64,000 nucleotides of DNA from Gemmatimonadota bacterium (lineage in GTDB: Bacteria > Gemmatimonadota > Gemmatimonadetes > Longimicrobiales > Gaopeijiaceae), in the NCBI GenBank assembly GCA_007121455.1, contig SKKN01000035.1, forward strand, positions 147,306 through 211,305, in the 5' to 3' direction. A program made the position numbers and the translations under genes. Position 1 is the first letter of the stretch. Every line of letters begins with the position of its first letter. Shown here piece by piece: positions 15,515-24,038 of the stretch. The notes beneath the pieces are model-generated. The model worked only from the letters and a program-made list of their open reading frames with translations, searched no databases and was not told the DNA's origin.

Positions 15515-16150
15515 ATGAGTCAGGCAGCCACGATGCCGATCGAGGAGCGAGCACCGGAGCCCGGGCTGGGGATCTACAACCTCAAGCTGGGAATCTGGAT
15601 CTTCCTCCTGTCGGAGGTGATGTTCTTCACCGCCCTGATCGGAAGTTACGTCATTCTCCGGTTCGCTCACCCCGACCACTTCGCCGCGCCCGGAGAGGTC
15701 CTGAACGTCCCGCTCACCGCCGTCAACACCTTCATCCTGATCTGCTCCTCGGTGACGATGGTGAAGGCGTACGCAGCGATCGAAAAGGACGACCAGAAGG
15801 GGCTGAAGCAGTGGCTCCTCGCCACAATCGTGCTCGGAAGCACGTTCGTGGGGGTGCAGGTCTACGAGTACATCCATCTGGTCAACGACGGGTTCGTCCC
15901 TGATGCGCAGGCATATGTCGAGTCCGGTCTGGCCGGCGGCCCGCTCTACAGCTCCACCTTCTACCTGATGACCGGGTTCCACGGGGTACACGTGGCGCTC
16001 GGCGTGGGCGCCCTCATCTTCATCCTGATCAAGGCGATGAGAGGAGCCTACTCTTCCCAGCGCCTCGGAGGGGTCGAGGGGGTGGGCCTGTACTGGCACT
16101 TCGTGGACCTGGTCTGGATCGTGCTCTTCACGATCGTCTACCTGATCTGA
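15515..16150 (+). CDS. coxC: Cytochrome c oxidase subunit III
   Basis: 211 residues with five or so membrane helices, the short bacterial form lacking the first two helices. The motif TGFHGVHVALGVG and the ending YWHFVDLVWIVLFTIVYL are diagnostic of the CoxC/CyoC family. The subunit stabilises subunit I and the proton-uptake path. It starts 13 bases after coxA and is clearly part of the same transcript. Confidence 0.95.
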   Translation: MSQAATMPIEERAPEPGLGIYNLKLGIWIFLLSEVMFFTALIGSYVILRFAHPDHFAAPGEVLNVPLTAVNTFILICSSVTMVKAYAAIEKDDQKGLKQWLLATIVLGSTFVGVQVYEYIHLVNDGFVPDAQAYVESGLAGGPLYSSTFYLMTGFHGVHVALGVGALIFILIKAMRGAYSSQRLGGVEGVGLYWHFVDLVWIVLFTIVYLI

Positions 16151-16231
16151 GTTCGGTTTCGGCTCGACGCCCCCTTTCGCCGGGCCACCGAGCCACGCAC
16201 GTTGAACGAAACGAAGACAAGGAGCGTCGTC

Positions 16232-16504
16232 ATGCAGCACGGGGAAAGTGCACATCCGCCGTACATGATGATCTGGGTCGTGCTGGCCGTCCTCATGTTC
16301 GCGAAGGTGGGCGTTTCGCTCGTCGATATGGGACGAGGGATGTCGATCGCGCTCCTCGTCCTGATCTCGCTGGTGAGCGCAGTGCTCGTCGCCCTCTACT
16401 ACATGCATCTCCGGTTCGAGCCGAAGAAGCTGTGGATCCTCGCGGCACTCCCACTGCCGCTCATCGCGATCCTGATCCTCACCGTCATCCAGGAGTTCAG
16501 ATGA
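16232..16504 (+). CDS. Cytochrome c oxidase subunit IV (prokaryotic type)
   Basis: 90 residues from ATG 16232, chosen because AAGGAG sits 8 bases upstream; an upstream TTG in frame lacks such a site. Three membrane helices with the pattern LVSAVLVALYYMHLRFEP match the COX4_pro/CyoD family. It is a small structural subunit needed for oxidase assembly. It follows coxC, as is common in bacterial cox operons. Confidence 0.85.
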   Translation: MQHGESAHPPYMMIWVVLAVLMFAKVGVSLVDMGRGMSIALLVLISLVSAVLVALYYMHLRFEPKKLWILAALPLPLIAILILTVIQEFR

Positions 16505-16516
16505 GGGCCGTGTGCA

Positions 16517-16675
16517 ATGGCTGCGCATGATCCACTCATGGTGGGCATGTTCTGGGGAGGCGTGCTCGTCGCATCCGTCCCGATGCTTCTTGCGTTCGGG
16601 ATTGGTATCTACGTCCTGAAGCGGTATCGTGCGGGCCGTAGACAAGAGCCTCCAGAGGGGCGAAAAACCAGCTGA
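16517..16675 (+). CDS. Small single-pass membrane protein in the cox operon
   Basis: 52 residues, 13 bases after the subunit IV stop. The ATG begins MAAHDPLMVGMFWGG, then one hydrophobic helix (about 12-36) and a basic tail (KRYRAGRRQ). The topology is N-out/C-in by the positive-inside rule. No family is recognised. Its position within the oxidase operon, its size and its single helix are like the tiny accessory subunits of other oxidases (CcoQ, CydX). That is an analogy, not homology. No strong ribosome binding site is visible. Confidence 0.6.
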   Translation: MAAHDPLMVGMFWGGVLVASVPMLLAFGIGIYVLKRYRAGRRQEPPEGRKTS

Positions 16676-16694
16676 ACCACAGGGGAAGGGGCAA

Positions 16695-17651
16695 ATGGAC
16701 GACAGGAAGTGGTGGCTTCGCGGTGTGGCGGCCGGAATCATCGGAGCAACGGTACTGGCATTCTGGTTTCTGCTCGTGGATGCGGCGTACGGCGCTCCAT
16801 TCCGGACACCGGCACTCCTAGCCAGGTCCCTCCTGACGGTCGAGGGCCTGGAGACGAGCCCGGGGCTGATCGCGCTCTACACTCTGGTCCACTACGCCGC
16901 CTTCATCCTGGTCGGGGTCGGTGCGACGTGGATTCTTCTGAAGCTCCAGACCGCACCCGGTATTCTCCTCGGGCTCGTTCTCGGATTCCTCCTCTTCGAC
17001 ATCGTCTTCTTCGCGAGCATGACGATCACGGGGGTGGACGTCGTCGAGGAGCTCGGATGGGTAGAGGTGCTTGCGGGGAACCTCATCGCCGGCGTCTCGG
17101 TGATGGGCTTCCTCCACCTCACCGGAGTGGCCCGTGCCGTTTCGTGGTGGGAAGCGCTAGCCGATCACCAGATCGTCCGCGAGGGCCTCGTCGCAGGGCT
17201 GGTCGCCGGAGTCGCCGTCGCAATGTGGTTCTTCGTGATCGATGCCGCGCAGGGGCGGCTCTTCTTCACCCCGGGAGCGCTCGGGTCCGCACTCTTCCTC
17301 GGCGCCACGGACATCGCCTCGATCGAGGTGAACGTCTGGACGGTCCTCGGCTACAGCCTCTTCCACTTCGCGGCGTTTTTCGCCGTGGGCCTCATCGCCT
17401 CCGCCTTCGCCTGGCAGGCAGAGGACACGCCGCCCCTCATCCTCGCGGCCGTCCTCCTCTTCGTGGCCTTCGAGGCCTTCTTCCTCGGGCTCCTCGCCGT
17501 GGTGGCCGAATTCCTGCTCGGCCCCCTCGCCTGGTGGTCGATCGCCCTCGGAAACCTCCTCGCCGTCGTGGCGATGGGCACCTACCTCTGGATCAAACAC
17601 CCGAAGCTGCGGCAGGCGCTCGCTCAAGATCCGTTCGACCGGACGATGTGA
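16695..17651 (+). CDS. Internally duplicated polytopic membrane protein
   Basis: 318 residues from ATG 16695, preceded by a purine-rich AGGGGAAGGGG. The two halves resemble each other. WFLLVDAAYG...TP (about 24-39) matches WFFVIDAAQG...TP (178-193), LVHYAAFILVGVGA (64-77) matches LFHFAAFFAVGLIA (222-235), and each half ends with a GNL...G helix. The spacing between matching motifs is about 153-158 residues. It has about eight membrane segments in total. The family is not recognised. It closes the first oxidase operon, so it may help assembly or house a small ligand; this is unproven. Confidence 0.75.
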   Translation: MDDRKWWLRGVAAGIIGATVLAFWFLLVDAAYGAPFRTPALLARSLLTVEGLETSPGLIALYTLVHYAAFILVGVGATWILLKLQTAPGILLGLVLGFLLFDIVFFASMTITGVDVVEELGWVEVLAGNLIAGVSVMGFLHLTGVARAVSWWEALADHQIVREGLVAGLVAGVAVAMWFFVIDAAQGRLFFTPGALGSALFLGATDIASIEVNVWTVLGYSLFHFAAFFAVGLIASAFAWQAEDTPPLILAAVLLFVAFEAFFLGLLAVVAEFLLGPLAWWSIALGNLLAVVAMGTYLWIKHPKLRQALAQDPFDRTM

Positions 17652-17676
17652 GGGCGAGACGCTTTCGGGCGTAGAT

Positions 17677-17716
17677 GAGCCCCGGCGACTTCTACCTCGT
17701 CCGGTCGTCGGGGCTC
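17677..17716. terminator. Possible hairpin between convergent oxidase operons
   Basis: GAGCCCCG/CGGGGCTC extended by CGAC/GTCG forms a ~13-bp stem with a 14-base loop, in the 40-base gap between convergent genes and running into the 3' end of the minus-strand gene. There is no T-tract on either side, so it could slow polymerase but is not a classical intrinsic terminator. Confidence 0.35.
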
Positions 17717-17910
17717 GTGTACCCGAGGAACCGGTTGAGCCGGGTCAGGTAGCCGATCAGAATCGCTCCGAGCAGAATGAATACCATCCCCAGGACGAGC
17801 GAGCCCGTGGCTCCCGTCCGCCCGTACCCGACGATCTCCCAGATCCCGTATCCGAAGCAGAAGACGATGGCGGCGGCGATGAGCCCGCGGTGGAAGGGGA
17901 CGATGGACAT
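17692..17910 (-). CDS. Small two-helix membrane protein
   Basis: 72 residues with two hydrophobic segments (about 8-27 and 37-56) and a short charged tail. No known family is evident. It lies 9 bases downstream of ctaG as the last gene of the caa3 oxidase operon, so it is probably another accessory factor for that enzyme. The convergent gene on the other strand ends 40 bases away. Confidence 0.6.
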   Translation of the reverse strand: MSIVPFHRGLIAAAIVFCFGYGIWEIVGYGRTGATGSLVLGMVFILLGAILIGYLTRLNRFLGYTSPDDRTR

Positions 17911-17919
17911 GGGGTCACC

Positions 17920-18747
17920 TCATGGGGAGGATTCGATGATGGGTTTGCCCTCTGGATCCTCCCGCCACTGACGATATTCGTCCTTCGTCCAGCGGAAGAA
18001 CACGGCGGTGATCGCCACCCAGAAGATCAGCATCCCGGGGATCCACATGATGAGTCCTCCCAGCCGCTGATCGTCGAGCACCGACAGTGCGATGATCCTC
18101 GGCGCCGCCTCATACCAGGTGTAGAGCACGCTGTCGGAGAGCGTGATGAACGCGGAAACGATCGTCGACGGAATTCCGAAGGCAAAGATGTAGACCATCA
18201 GGAGTGGGCCGTCCGGAATTCGTCGAAGCTCCGGCACCGGATCCACGACCGGCCACCACATCATCACGGCCACAGCCATGAACATCAAATGCTGGATGAT
18301 GTGCACGTTGTGGTCCATCAGGGCCCAGTTGTACATCTCCGGGAAGTGCCACCCGACGAACGTCACATTGTAGGCGGTGAATGCCATCACCGGGTGCGTG
18401 AGGAGGCGCGCTGCACGGTGGATTGCCGGGACCTCCAATGCCTTGTTGATCAACCAGGGCGGAAGACCCAGAATCAGGAACGGCGGCATGATCAGCATCA
18501 GGAGGATGTGCTGCACCATGTGCGCCGAGAAGAGGTAGTGATCGCTCCACTCGTGGAGAGGCCCGTTCAGGGAGAAGAAGATGACCCCCACTGCGCCCAT
18601 GAACGACGCCACGCGCCAGCGAGACGCCGGAGACCCGGACCAGCCGTAACGCCGTCGAGCCGGTCCGACCGCCAGGAGGTACATCCCCGCCAGGTAGAGG
18701 CACCCGACGACGATGCTGGGAAAGACCGAAAACCCTCCGGGACTCAT
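17920..18747 (-). CDS. ctaG: Cytochrome c oxidase assembly protein CtaG (caa3-type)
   Basis: 275 residues with seven predicted membrane segments. The segments SAHMVQHILLMLIMPPFLILG and the later HNVHIIQHLMFM place histidines in the pattern of the caa3_CtaG family (PF09678). This multi-pass family assists CuB assembly into subunit I and is distinct from the single-pass Cox11-type CtaG. It is encoded directly after subunit IV of the second oxidase, 14 bases away, which agrees with that role. It may serve both oxidases, since the first cluster has no such gene. Confidence 0.88.
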   Translation of the reverse strand: MSPGGFSVFPSIVVGCLYLAGMYLLAVGPARRRYGWSGSPASRWRVASFMGAVGVIFFSLNGPLHEWSDHYLFSAHMVQHILLMLIMPPFLILGLPPWLINKALEVPAIHRAARLLTHPVMAFTAYNVTFVGWHFPEMYNWALMDHNVHIIQHLMFMAVAVMMWWPVVDPVPELRRIPDGPLLMVYIFAFGIPSTIVSAFITLSDSVLYTWYEAAPRIIALSVLDDQRLGGLIMWIPGMLIFWVAITAVFFRWTKDEYRQWREDPEGKPIIESSP

Positions 18748-18761
18748 GACACCCGGAGGAG

Positions 18762-19118
18762 TCAGACGTGGAAGCGAGGGAGGACGTGATAGATCACGGA
18801 AAGCGCCCCGACCATGAACGCCGCCAATGCGGCACCGATCGCGAACACCCAGGTGAATACGATGTGATCCACCTTGAGGTGCATGTAGAAGAGAACGACA
18901 AGGGCAATCTTGACCGTCGAGAGCGCGATGAGGATCGGCGTCCGCACGTCATCGAGGGCCGGGATATAGTAGATCGCGACCTTGATCCCCATGAGCACGG
19001 CGAGAACCACACCGATCAGCACATACGTGCGCAGGGGGATGTGTCCTCCTTCCCCATGCGCTCCGTGTTCTGCGTCGGAGCCTCTTCCTTCCTCCTGTGC
19101 CGCGGCGTTGCTGCTCAT
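18762..19118 (-). CDS. Cytochrome c oxidase subunit IV (second oxidase)
   Basis: 118 residues with a hydrophilic His/Glu-rich N-terminal 30 residues, then three membrane helices with KIALVVLFYMHLKVDHIVFTW, the COX4_pro pattern. It is longer at the N-terminus than the paralogue at 16232-16504. It lies between subunit III and ctaG. The His-rich start might bind metal, but nothing else supports that. Confidence 0.87.
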   Translation of the reverse strand: MSSNAAAQEEGRGSDAEHGAHGEGGHIPLRTYVLIGVVLAVLMGIKVAIYYIPALDDVRTPILIALSTVKIALVVLFYMHLKVDHIVFTWVFAIGAALAAFMVGALSVIYHVLPRFHV

Positions 19119-19128
19119 CGTTCCCCCA

Positions 19129-19716
19129 TCAGGAGATCAGGTAGACCAGGCTGAAGATGACGATCCAGATGATGTCGACGAAGTGCCAGTAGATCCCGGC
19201 AATCTCGACCTTCAGCGCGCCCTTGGGCGGGATCTTGTCCCGGTAGATCATCCACCACAGGGCCGCCATCCAGATCATCCCCACGAACACGTGGACCTTG
19301 TGGGTCCCCGTCAGCACGTAGTACGAAGAGCCGAACGTGCTGGAGGTGAGGGTGAGACCCTCACTGATGAAGTGGCTGTACTCGTAGGCCTCGATCGCCA
19401 GGAACGTTCCCCCCATTGCGATCACGACCGCGAGCCACGAAAGGGCGAACTTCTTCGCACCCCGCTGCACGCCGTCCAGGGCGAGAACCATCGCCAGAGA
19501 GCTGAAGAGCAGGGTGCTCGTGCTCAGGGTCGTGAGCGGGATGTTCCAGATGTCTTCCGGGAAGGGCCCCACGACTGCCGTTCCGCGGTACACCATGTAG
19601 GCGGAGATGAGGGTGCCGAAGAAGAGGCACTCCGACCCGATGAACGTCCAGAATCCGAGCTTCCAATTATCTACCCCCGTCGAGGTTGGGGGGTGGTCCG
19701 CCGCTCCCTCAGCCAT
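19129..19716 (-). CDS. Cytochrome c oxidase subunit III (second oxidase)
   Basis: 195 residues, five membrane helices, with the GIYWHFVDIIWIVIFSLVYL ending and TGTHKVHVFVGM motif of CoxC. No good ribosome binding site precedes its ATG. A 23-codon open frame that starts inside the preceding coxA stop codon ends within its first codons, so reinitiation is possible (see findings). It belongs to the caa3-type operon on this strand. Confidence 0.93.
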   Translation of the reverse strand: MAEGAADHPPTSTGVDNWKLGFWTFIGSECLFFGTLISAYMVYRGTAVVGPFPEDIWNIPLTTLSTSTLLFSSLAMVLALDGVQRGAKKFALSWLAVVIAMGGTFLAIEAYEYSHFISEGLTLTSSTFGSSYYVLTGTHKVHVFVGMIWMAALWWMIYRDKIPPKGALKVEIAGIYWHFVDIIWIVIFSLVYLIS

Positions 19717-19780
19717 ATCGTCGAGTCCATTCCGCCGTAACGTGGTCGCTTTCGCCCGTCTCGAATCCGGGAGTCGCCAT
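19709..19780 (-). CDS. Possible 23-residue coupling peptide between coxA and coxC
   Basis: An ATG overlapping the coxA stop (ATGA) is preceded by AAGGAGCGGAG on the minus strand. It opens a 23-codon frame whose TGA lies within the first codons of the subunit III gene. The peptide is hydrophilic and matches nothing I know. Its value may lie in translational coupling rather than in the product. It could also be chance in GC-rich DNA. Confidence 0.3.
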   Translation of the reverse strand: MATPGFETGESDHVTAEWTRRYG

Positions 19781-21612
19781 CAGTGCTCCGCTCCTTCTGG
19801 AAATGCGGGCTCGAACGCCCACATGAAGACGCAGGTCGCCGTGGGAATCATGCCCAGTGCAATCACCCACCAGATCCCCGTCATCACCAGGGCCCAGGAA
19901 AGCGTGATCGACGCGGCCAGGAGGAATGGCCAGTAGGAGGGGTTCGGCATATGTGGCTCTGCCTTCGGAGGTGCCATCGTCACACCCTCGACCTCCCTCC
20001 TCTCCTCCTCGTCCCAGAGCGGCTCCCGACTTCGCACGGTGGGGATGTTCGGGAAGTTGTAGTGATGTGGAGGAGAGGGCAGGGCCCACTCGAGGCTGCT
20101 TGCTCCCCACGGGTCCGCCGGGGCCCGCTCCCCCTTCCGGTAGCTTTGGATCACATTCCACGTCATGATCAGGCCGCTCAGCCCGAAGATCACCGCTCCG
20201 ACGGTGGAGAGCTGATTCCAGATTTCGAGCCCCAATCCCTCCGGATAGGTGAAGATCCGCCGGGGCATTCCGTACAGGCCCGCGAAGTGCATGGGAAAGA
20301 AGGTCAGGTTCAGCCCGATGAGCGTGGTCCAGAAGTGCCACTTTCCGAGCGTCTCGTCCAGGTAACGTCCGATCGCCTTCGGGAACCAGTAGTAGAGAGC
20401 CGCCCACAGCCCCATCATCGTGCCGCCGACGATCACGTAGTGGAAGTGAGCGACCACGAAATAGGTATCGTGCTGCTGCAGGTTCACCGGGGCCGAAGCG
20501 TGCATGATTCCGGACAGGCCGCCGATCGTGAAGACAGCGAGCAGACCCACCGAGAAGAGCATCGCGGTCGTGAACCGGATCGACCCCCCCCACATCGTCC
20601 CGAGCCAGTTGAAGATCTTCACTCCCGTCGGGATGGCGATGATCATCGTGGCGGCGATGAAGAAGGAATCCGCGAACGGCCCCAGCCCCACCGTGAACAT
20701 GTGATGACTCCACACGCCCCATCCGATGAACCCGATCAGGATCCCGGCATATACGACGATCGGGTAGCCGAAGAGCGGCTTCTTCGAAAAAGTGGGGATG
20801 ATGTCGGAGATCGCACCGAAGGCCGGAAGAATCAGGATGTAGACCTCCGGATGCCCGAAGAGCCAGAACAGATGCTGCCAGAAGACGGGGTCTCCCCCTC
20901 GGGCCGGATCGAAGAACGCCGCCCCGAAGATCCGGTCGAAGCCGAGGAAGATCAGCGCCACGGAGATGATGGGCACCGCCGTGACCAGGAGGAAGCTCGT
21001 GACGAGCGTCATCCAGGTGAAAAGCGGCATCCGCATCAGCTTCATGCCGGGCGCTCGCATGTTGATGATCGTGGTGATGAAGTTCACCCCCCCCATGATC
21101 GAGCTGATCCCGACGATCGACAGGCCGATCAGCCAGAAGTCCATGTTCAGCCCGGGGGAGAACTGTGGCAGGGTGAGGTTCGCGTACCCTGTCCAGGCCC
21201 GGTCCGGTGCGGCCCCGAAGAAGAAGCTCGAGGTCAGGTAGAGCCCCCCGAGGAGGTAGATCCAGTAGGAGAGCGCGTTCAGCCGAGGAAAGGCGACGTC
21301 CCGCGCGCCGATCTGGAGCGGCACCACGAAGTTGAAGAACGCCACGGCCATCGGCATGGCAACGAGGAAAATCATGCTCGTGCCATGCATGGTGAAGAAT
21401 TCGTTGTAGACCTCGGCCGACAGGAAGTCGTTCGCGGGCCGGAAGAGCTGGATCCTTATGAGGATAGCTTGGGCCCCCGCGATCAGGAAAAAGATCAGCG
21501 AGGTGGCGAAGTACATCAGGGCGATCCGCTTGTGATCGACCGTGGTGATCCAACTCCAGATCCCGGTCTCCTCGGCGTGAGTGTCCGGGTCGTTCTCTAT
21601 CTGCACCGACAT
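19780..21612 (-). CDS. Cytochrome c oxidase subunit I (caa3-type)
   Basis: 610 residues. Twelve core helices carry GHPEVYILILPAFG (A1-type glutamate and tyrosine), SHHMF and AHFHYVIVGG for the haem and CuB ligands. The D-channel residues ARDVAFPRLN and the K-channel PTGVKIFNW are intact. After the core a hydrophilic stretch and two extra C-terminal helices (about 540-600) resemble a fused subunit IV-like extension. The preceding CoxB has a fused cytochrome c, so this is a caa3 oxidase taking electrons directly from cytochrome c or a quinol:acceptor complex. Confidence 0.96.
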   Translation of the reverse strand: MSVQIENDPDTHAEETGIWSWITTVDHKRIALMYFATSLIFFLIAGAQAILIRIQLFRPANDFLSAEVYNEFFTMHGTSMIFLVAMPMAVAFFNFVVPLQIGARDVAFPRLNALSYWIYLLGGLYLTSSFFFGAAPDRAWTGYANLTLPQFSPGLNMDFWLIGLSIVGISSIMGGVNFITTIINMRAPGMKLMRMPLFTWMTLVTSFLLVTAVPIISVALIFLGFDRIFGAAFFDPARGGDPVFWQHLFWLFGHPEVYILILPAFGAISDIIPTFSKKPLFGYPIVVYAGILIGFIGWGVWSHHMFTVGLGPFADSFFIAATMIIAIPTGVKIFNWLGTMWGGSIRFTTAMLFSVGLLAVFTIGGLSGIMHASAPVNLQQHDTYFVVAHFHYVIVGGTMMGLWAALYYWFPKAIGRYLDETLGKWHFWTTLIGLNLTFFPMHFAGLYGMPRRIFTYPEGLGLEIWNQLSTVGAVIFGLSGLIMTWNVIQSYRKGERAPADPWGASSLEWALPSPPHHYNFPNIPTVRSREPLWDEEERREVEGVTMAPPKAEPHMPNPSYWPFLLAASITLSWALVMTGIWWVIALGMIPTATCVFMWAFEPAFPEGAEH

Positions 21613-21649
21613 GAGCTCAATCTCTCGTGGCTGAGGGCATGGCCATGGA

Positions 21650-22879
21650 TCACCTCAAGCTCAGGAGATAGGCCGCAACGGCCTCCACCTGCTCTTCCGT
21701 GAGGTTCGTGGGCGGCCAGTTCCCCCCGGGCCGGTCCACTCCGGGCATCAGAACACCGGGCTTGATGGACTCCGGATCGGAGATCCAACGAACCAGGTTC
21801 TCCCGGTCATTGTCGAGGAGTCCCGCTCCGACCGTCATTCGCTCGCCGAACCGCGTCAGGTCCGGCCCGATCCGCCCCTGGGCCGTGGTTCCCTGAATCG
21901 CGTGGCAGGCCACGCATGTCGACTGGTGCAGGAAGATATCCCGCCCGAGGGACACCTGTTCGGGATCGGGCGCAGGTGCCTCTGCCGCACCCGCATCCAC
22001 CTCCTGGTCCAGGTCCGCCGCAGGGCCCGTCTCCGGCACCTCGTCCTCCTCTTCCGCCTCACCTTCCGCTTCCGGAGGAGCGGCGGTCGGAGAGGGTACG
22101 TGCCAGCGCTCGATCCAATCCTCGAACTCGTCCTCCTCCTGGACCACCACGCGCATCCTCATCAGCGCATGGGAGTCCCCGCAGAACTCCGCACACTGGC
22201 CCAAGAACACCCCGGTTTCGAAAGGAGTGAAGTAGAGCCAGTTGTACTCGGGTTCGCCGTCAGGCTCCCTCACGGCGACGACCGGGTTCACATCCCTCTT
22301 CCCTCCGAGCTTGGGCACCCAGAAGGAGTGGATGACATCGGCCGAGCCGAGGCGGAGGCTCACGGAACGGTCCGCAGGCAAGTAGAGCTCGTTCGCGGTC
22401 GTGACACCCTCTTCGGGGTAGTGGAACTCCCACCAGAACTGGTGTCCCGTCACCTCGACCAGCAGGGCATCATCCGAGATCGGTCTCTGGGTCGCGAAGA
22501 CCGCTTGGATGCTCGGGATCGCGATCGCCAGGACGATGAGTGCGGGGCCGGTCGTCCACCCGATCTCGAGTCCCATGTGTCCGCGAATCTGTCGAGGGTG
22601 CTCGTCGCCCTCGCGCTCCCGGTAGCGGACGACCACCCAGGCGAGAAGGATCCACACCACGCCAAGCACGAACATCGTCCACCAGAAGATGTTCACGTAG
22701 AGGCCGTGGATGATCTCCGCAAAGTCGGTGTGCGGGCTGATGGTGGACTGCGGGTAGCTCTCCTCGCACGCGGTGAGGAAGAGGGCCGTGGCGAGAAGGA
22801 GGAGGGCGCCTACGAGGCGGCTAAACACTCCCCGCCCCCCCTCCGAGTCGCGCTCGGTTTCGTATGAAAGGTTCTGCAT
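21650..22879 (-). CDS. Cytochrome c oxidase subunit II fused to cytochrome c (caa3-type)
   Basis: 409 residues. A lipobox LTAC places an acylated cysteine at C38, followed by two membrane helices (about 60-85 and 108-128). The CuA domain is complete: H184 (DVIHSFWVPK), C229, C233, H237 and M240 in CAEFCGDSHALM. An acidic, Pro/Glu/Ala-rich linker (~262-310) leads to a cytochrome c domain with CVACH (C322, C325, H326) and a candidate axial methionine in GVLMPGVD. It is the first gene of the minus-strand oxidase operon and passes electrons from haem c to CuA to CoxA. Confidence 0.95.
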   Translation of the reverse strand: MQNLSYETERDSEGGRGVFSRLVGALLLLATALFLTACEESYPQSTISPHTDFAEIIHGLYVNIFWWTMFVLGVVWILLAWVVVRYREREGDEHPRQIRGHMGLEIGWTTGPALIVLAIAIPSIQAVFATQRPISDDALLVEVTGHQFWWEFHYPEEGVTTANELYLPADRSVSLRLGSADVIHSFWVPKLGGKRDVNPVVAVREPDGEPEYNWLYFTPFETGVFLGQCAEFCGDSHALMRMRVVVQEEDEFEDWIERWHVPSPTAAPPEAEGEAEEEDEVPETGPAADLDQEVDAGAAEAPAPDPEQVSLGRDIFLHQSTCVACHAIQGTTAQGRIGPDLTRFGERMTVGAGLLDNDRENLVRWISDPESIKPGVLMPGVDRPGGNWPPTNLTEEQVEAVAAYLLSLR

Positions 22880-22985
22880 CAGCGAGTCCAGTCCCGGCCT
22901 ACGTCCGTTGATTTGACAGCGCGCGGCACCGGCCCTCGTGGGCGAGACGCGCTGGTGGGGAAGGCGGGCCTCGAGCCCGATAAGG

Positions 22986-23246
22986 CTATTCGAGGCCGTC
23001 GAGGAGGAATGCTTCGTCGACGAGCATGATGGGGATGTCGTGCCGCACCGGATACAGGACCCTCCCGTCTTCCCTCACCAGCCCCCCCTCGTCCAGCGGT
23101 TCAGTCACGGTATCGCCCCCCTTGGTGAGCAACTTCCGGCTCTCGATCGCGCGATTCACCCGCCCGACCAGCTCCTCGTCAGCGACTCGTACAGGTTCCT
23201 TGGTCTCCGGACAGACCAATATGCTCAAAAGCTCCGGATCGACCAT
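22986..23246 (-). CDS. Trm112-family small zinc-binding-like protein
   Basis: 86 residues from the internal ATG (MVDPELLSILVCPETKEPV). An upstream in-frame start adds 15 residues not typical of the family. The N-terminal LLxILVCPxTK and the later LVREDGRVLYPVRHDIPIML are the hallmarks of Trm112/YcaR-like proteins. These small proteins stabilise methyltransferases in eukaryotes and are of unclear partner in bacteria. Only one of the usual cysteine pairs is kept, so zinc binding is doubtful. It is a single gene transcribed divergently from the next. Confidence 0.85.
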   Translation of the reverse strand: MVDPELLSILVCPETKEPVRVADEELVGRVNRAIESRKLLTKGGDTVTEPLDEGGLVREDGRVLYPVRHDIPIMLVDEAFLLDGLE

Positions 23247-23470
23247 CACGACCCCCACAGGGTGGATTTTGTACGTTCCATCTCTACACACGCCCTCCCA
23301 TGCACCCCTCGGTCGCGCCGGGGGTCCATTTTTCTAAAAGGTGGGATAAATTAGCAAGAGGCGTCTCCGGATGCGACCCTTCGAGATCGGTGGTCGCGCG
23401 GAGCGCTGAGCCGCGAGAGCGGCCGGATCGGTCCGGAGACGGGCCGGCCGAAGATCCTCTCAATCGGTAC

Positions 23471-24031
23471 ATGGTGACCATGGATTCCAGCTTCGAGAAT
23501 ACGCCCCACTCCAGTCCGCTCCGGCGGCGCATCGCCCTGGTCCTTCCGGCCCTCCTGCTCGTCGCGGCCGGCGTCGGCTGTGGGACCGACGAGGACGCAC
23601 GACCCGCCGATGCCCGCGCTCAGCCCGGAGTCGGGGAGGAGGCGGACGGACCCGGCGCCCCCGCCCGCGGAATGTCGTGGGTGATCTTCGAAGCCGACAC
23701 CGTCCGCGCCGAGGTCGCCGACACCCCGGATGCTCGTGAGCGCGGCCTCATGTTCCGGGAGTCCCTCGAGCCTGGAGCCGGTATGCTCTTCGTTTTCGAT
23801 GAGAGCCGGGTCCGATCCTTCTGGATGCGGGACACGTTCATCCCCCTCTCCATCGCGTTCATCGATTCCGACCTGCGCGTGGTGGACATCCAGCAGATGG
23901 AGCCCGAATCCGAGGAGTTCTACGAGTCGGGGCAGCCGGCGATGTTCGCACTGGAAGTGCCCCAGAACTGGTTCCAGGAACGGGGCATCGAAGTAGGGCA
24001 GCAAGCCCGAATCATCTTCGGGCCACGCTGA
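23471..24031 (+). CDS. DUF192-family lipoprotein
   Basis: 186 residues; ATG 23471 and ATG 23480 are both possible. A hydrophobic signal ends in VAAGVGCG, a likely lipoprotein processing site. After a low-complexity linker, the DUF192 domain shows RERGLMFRESLEPGAGMLFVFDE, SFWMRDTFIPLSIAFID and a VPQNWFQERGIEVG ending, all typical. Function is unknown across the family; the fold is a small secreted beta-barrel. The end is 7 bases from a convergent gene. No terminator is visible. Confidence 0.85.
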   Translation: MVTMDSSFENTPHSSPLRRRIALVLPALLLVAAGVGCGTDEDARPADARAQPGVGEEADGPGAPARGMSWVIFEADTVRAEVADTPDARERGLMFRESLEPGAGMLFVFDESRVRSFWMRDTFIPLSIAFIDSDLRVVDIQQMEPESEEFYESGQPAMFALEVPQNWFQERGIEVGQQARIIFGPR

Positions 24032-24038
24032 CACCGCG

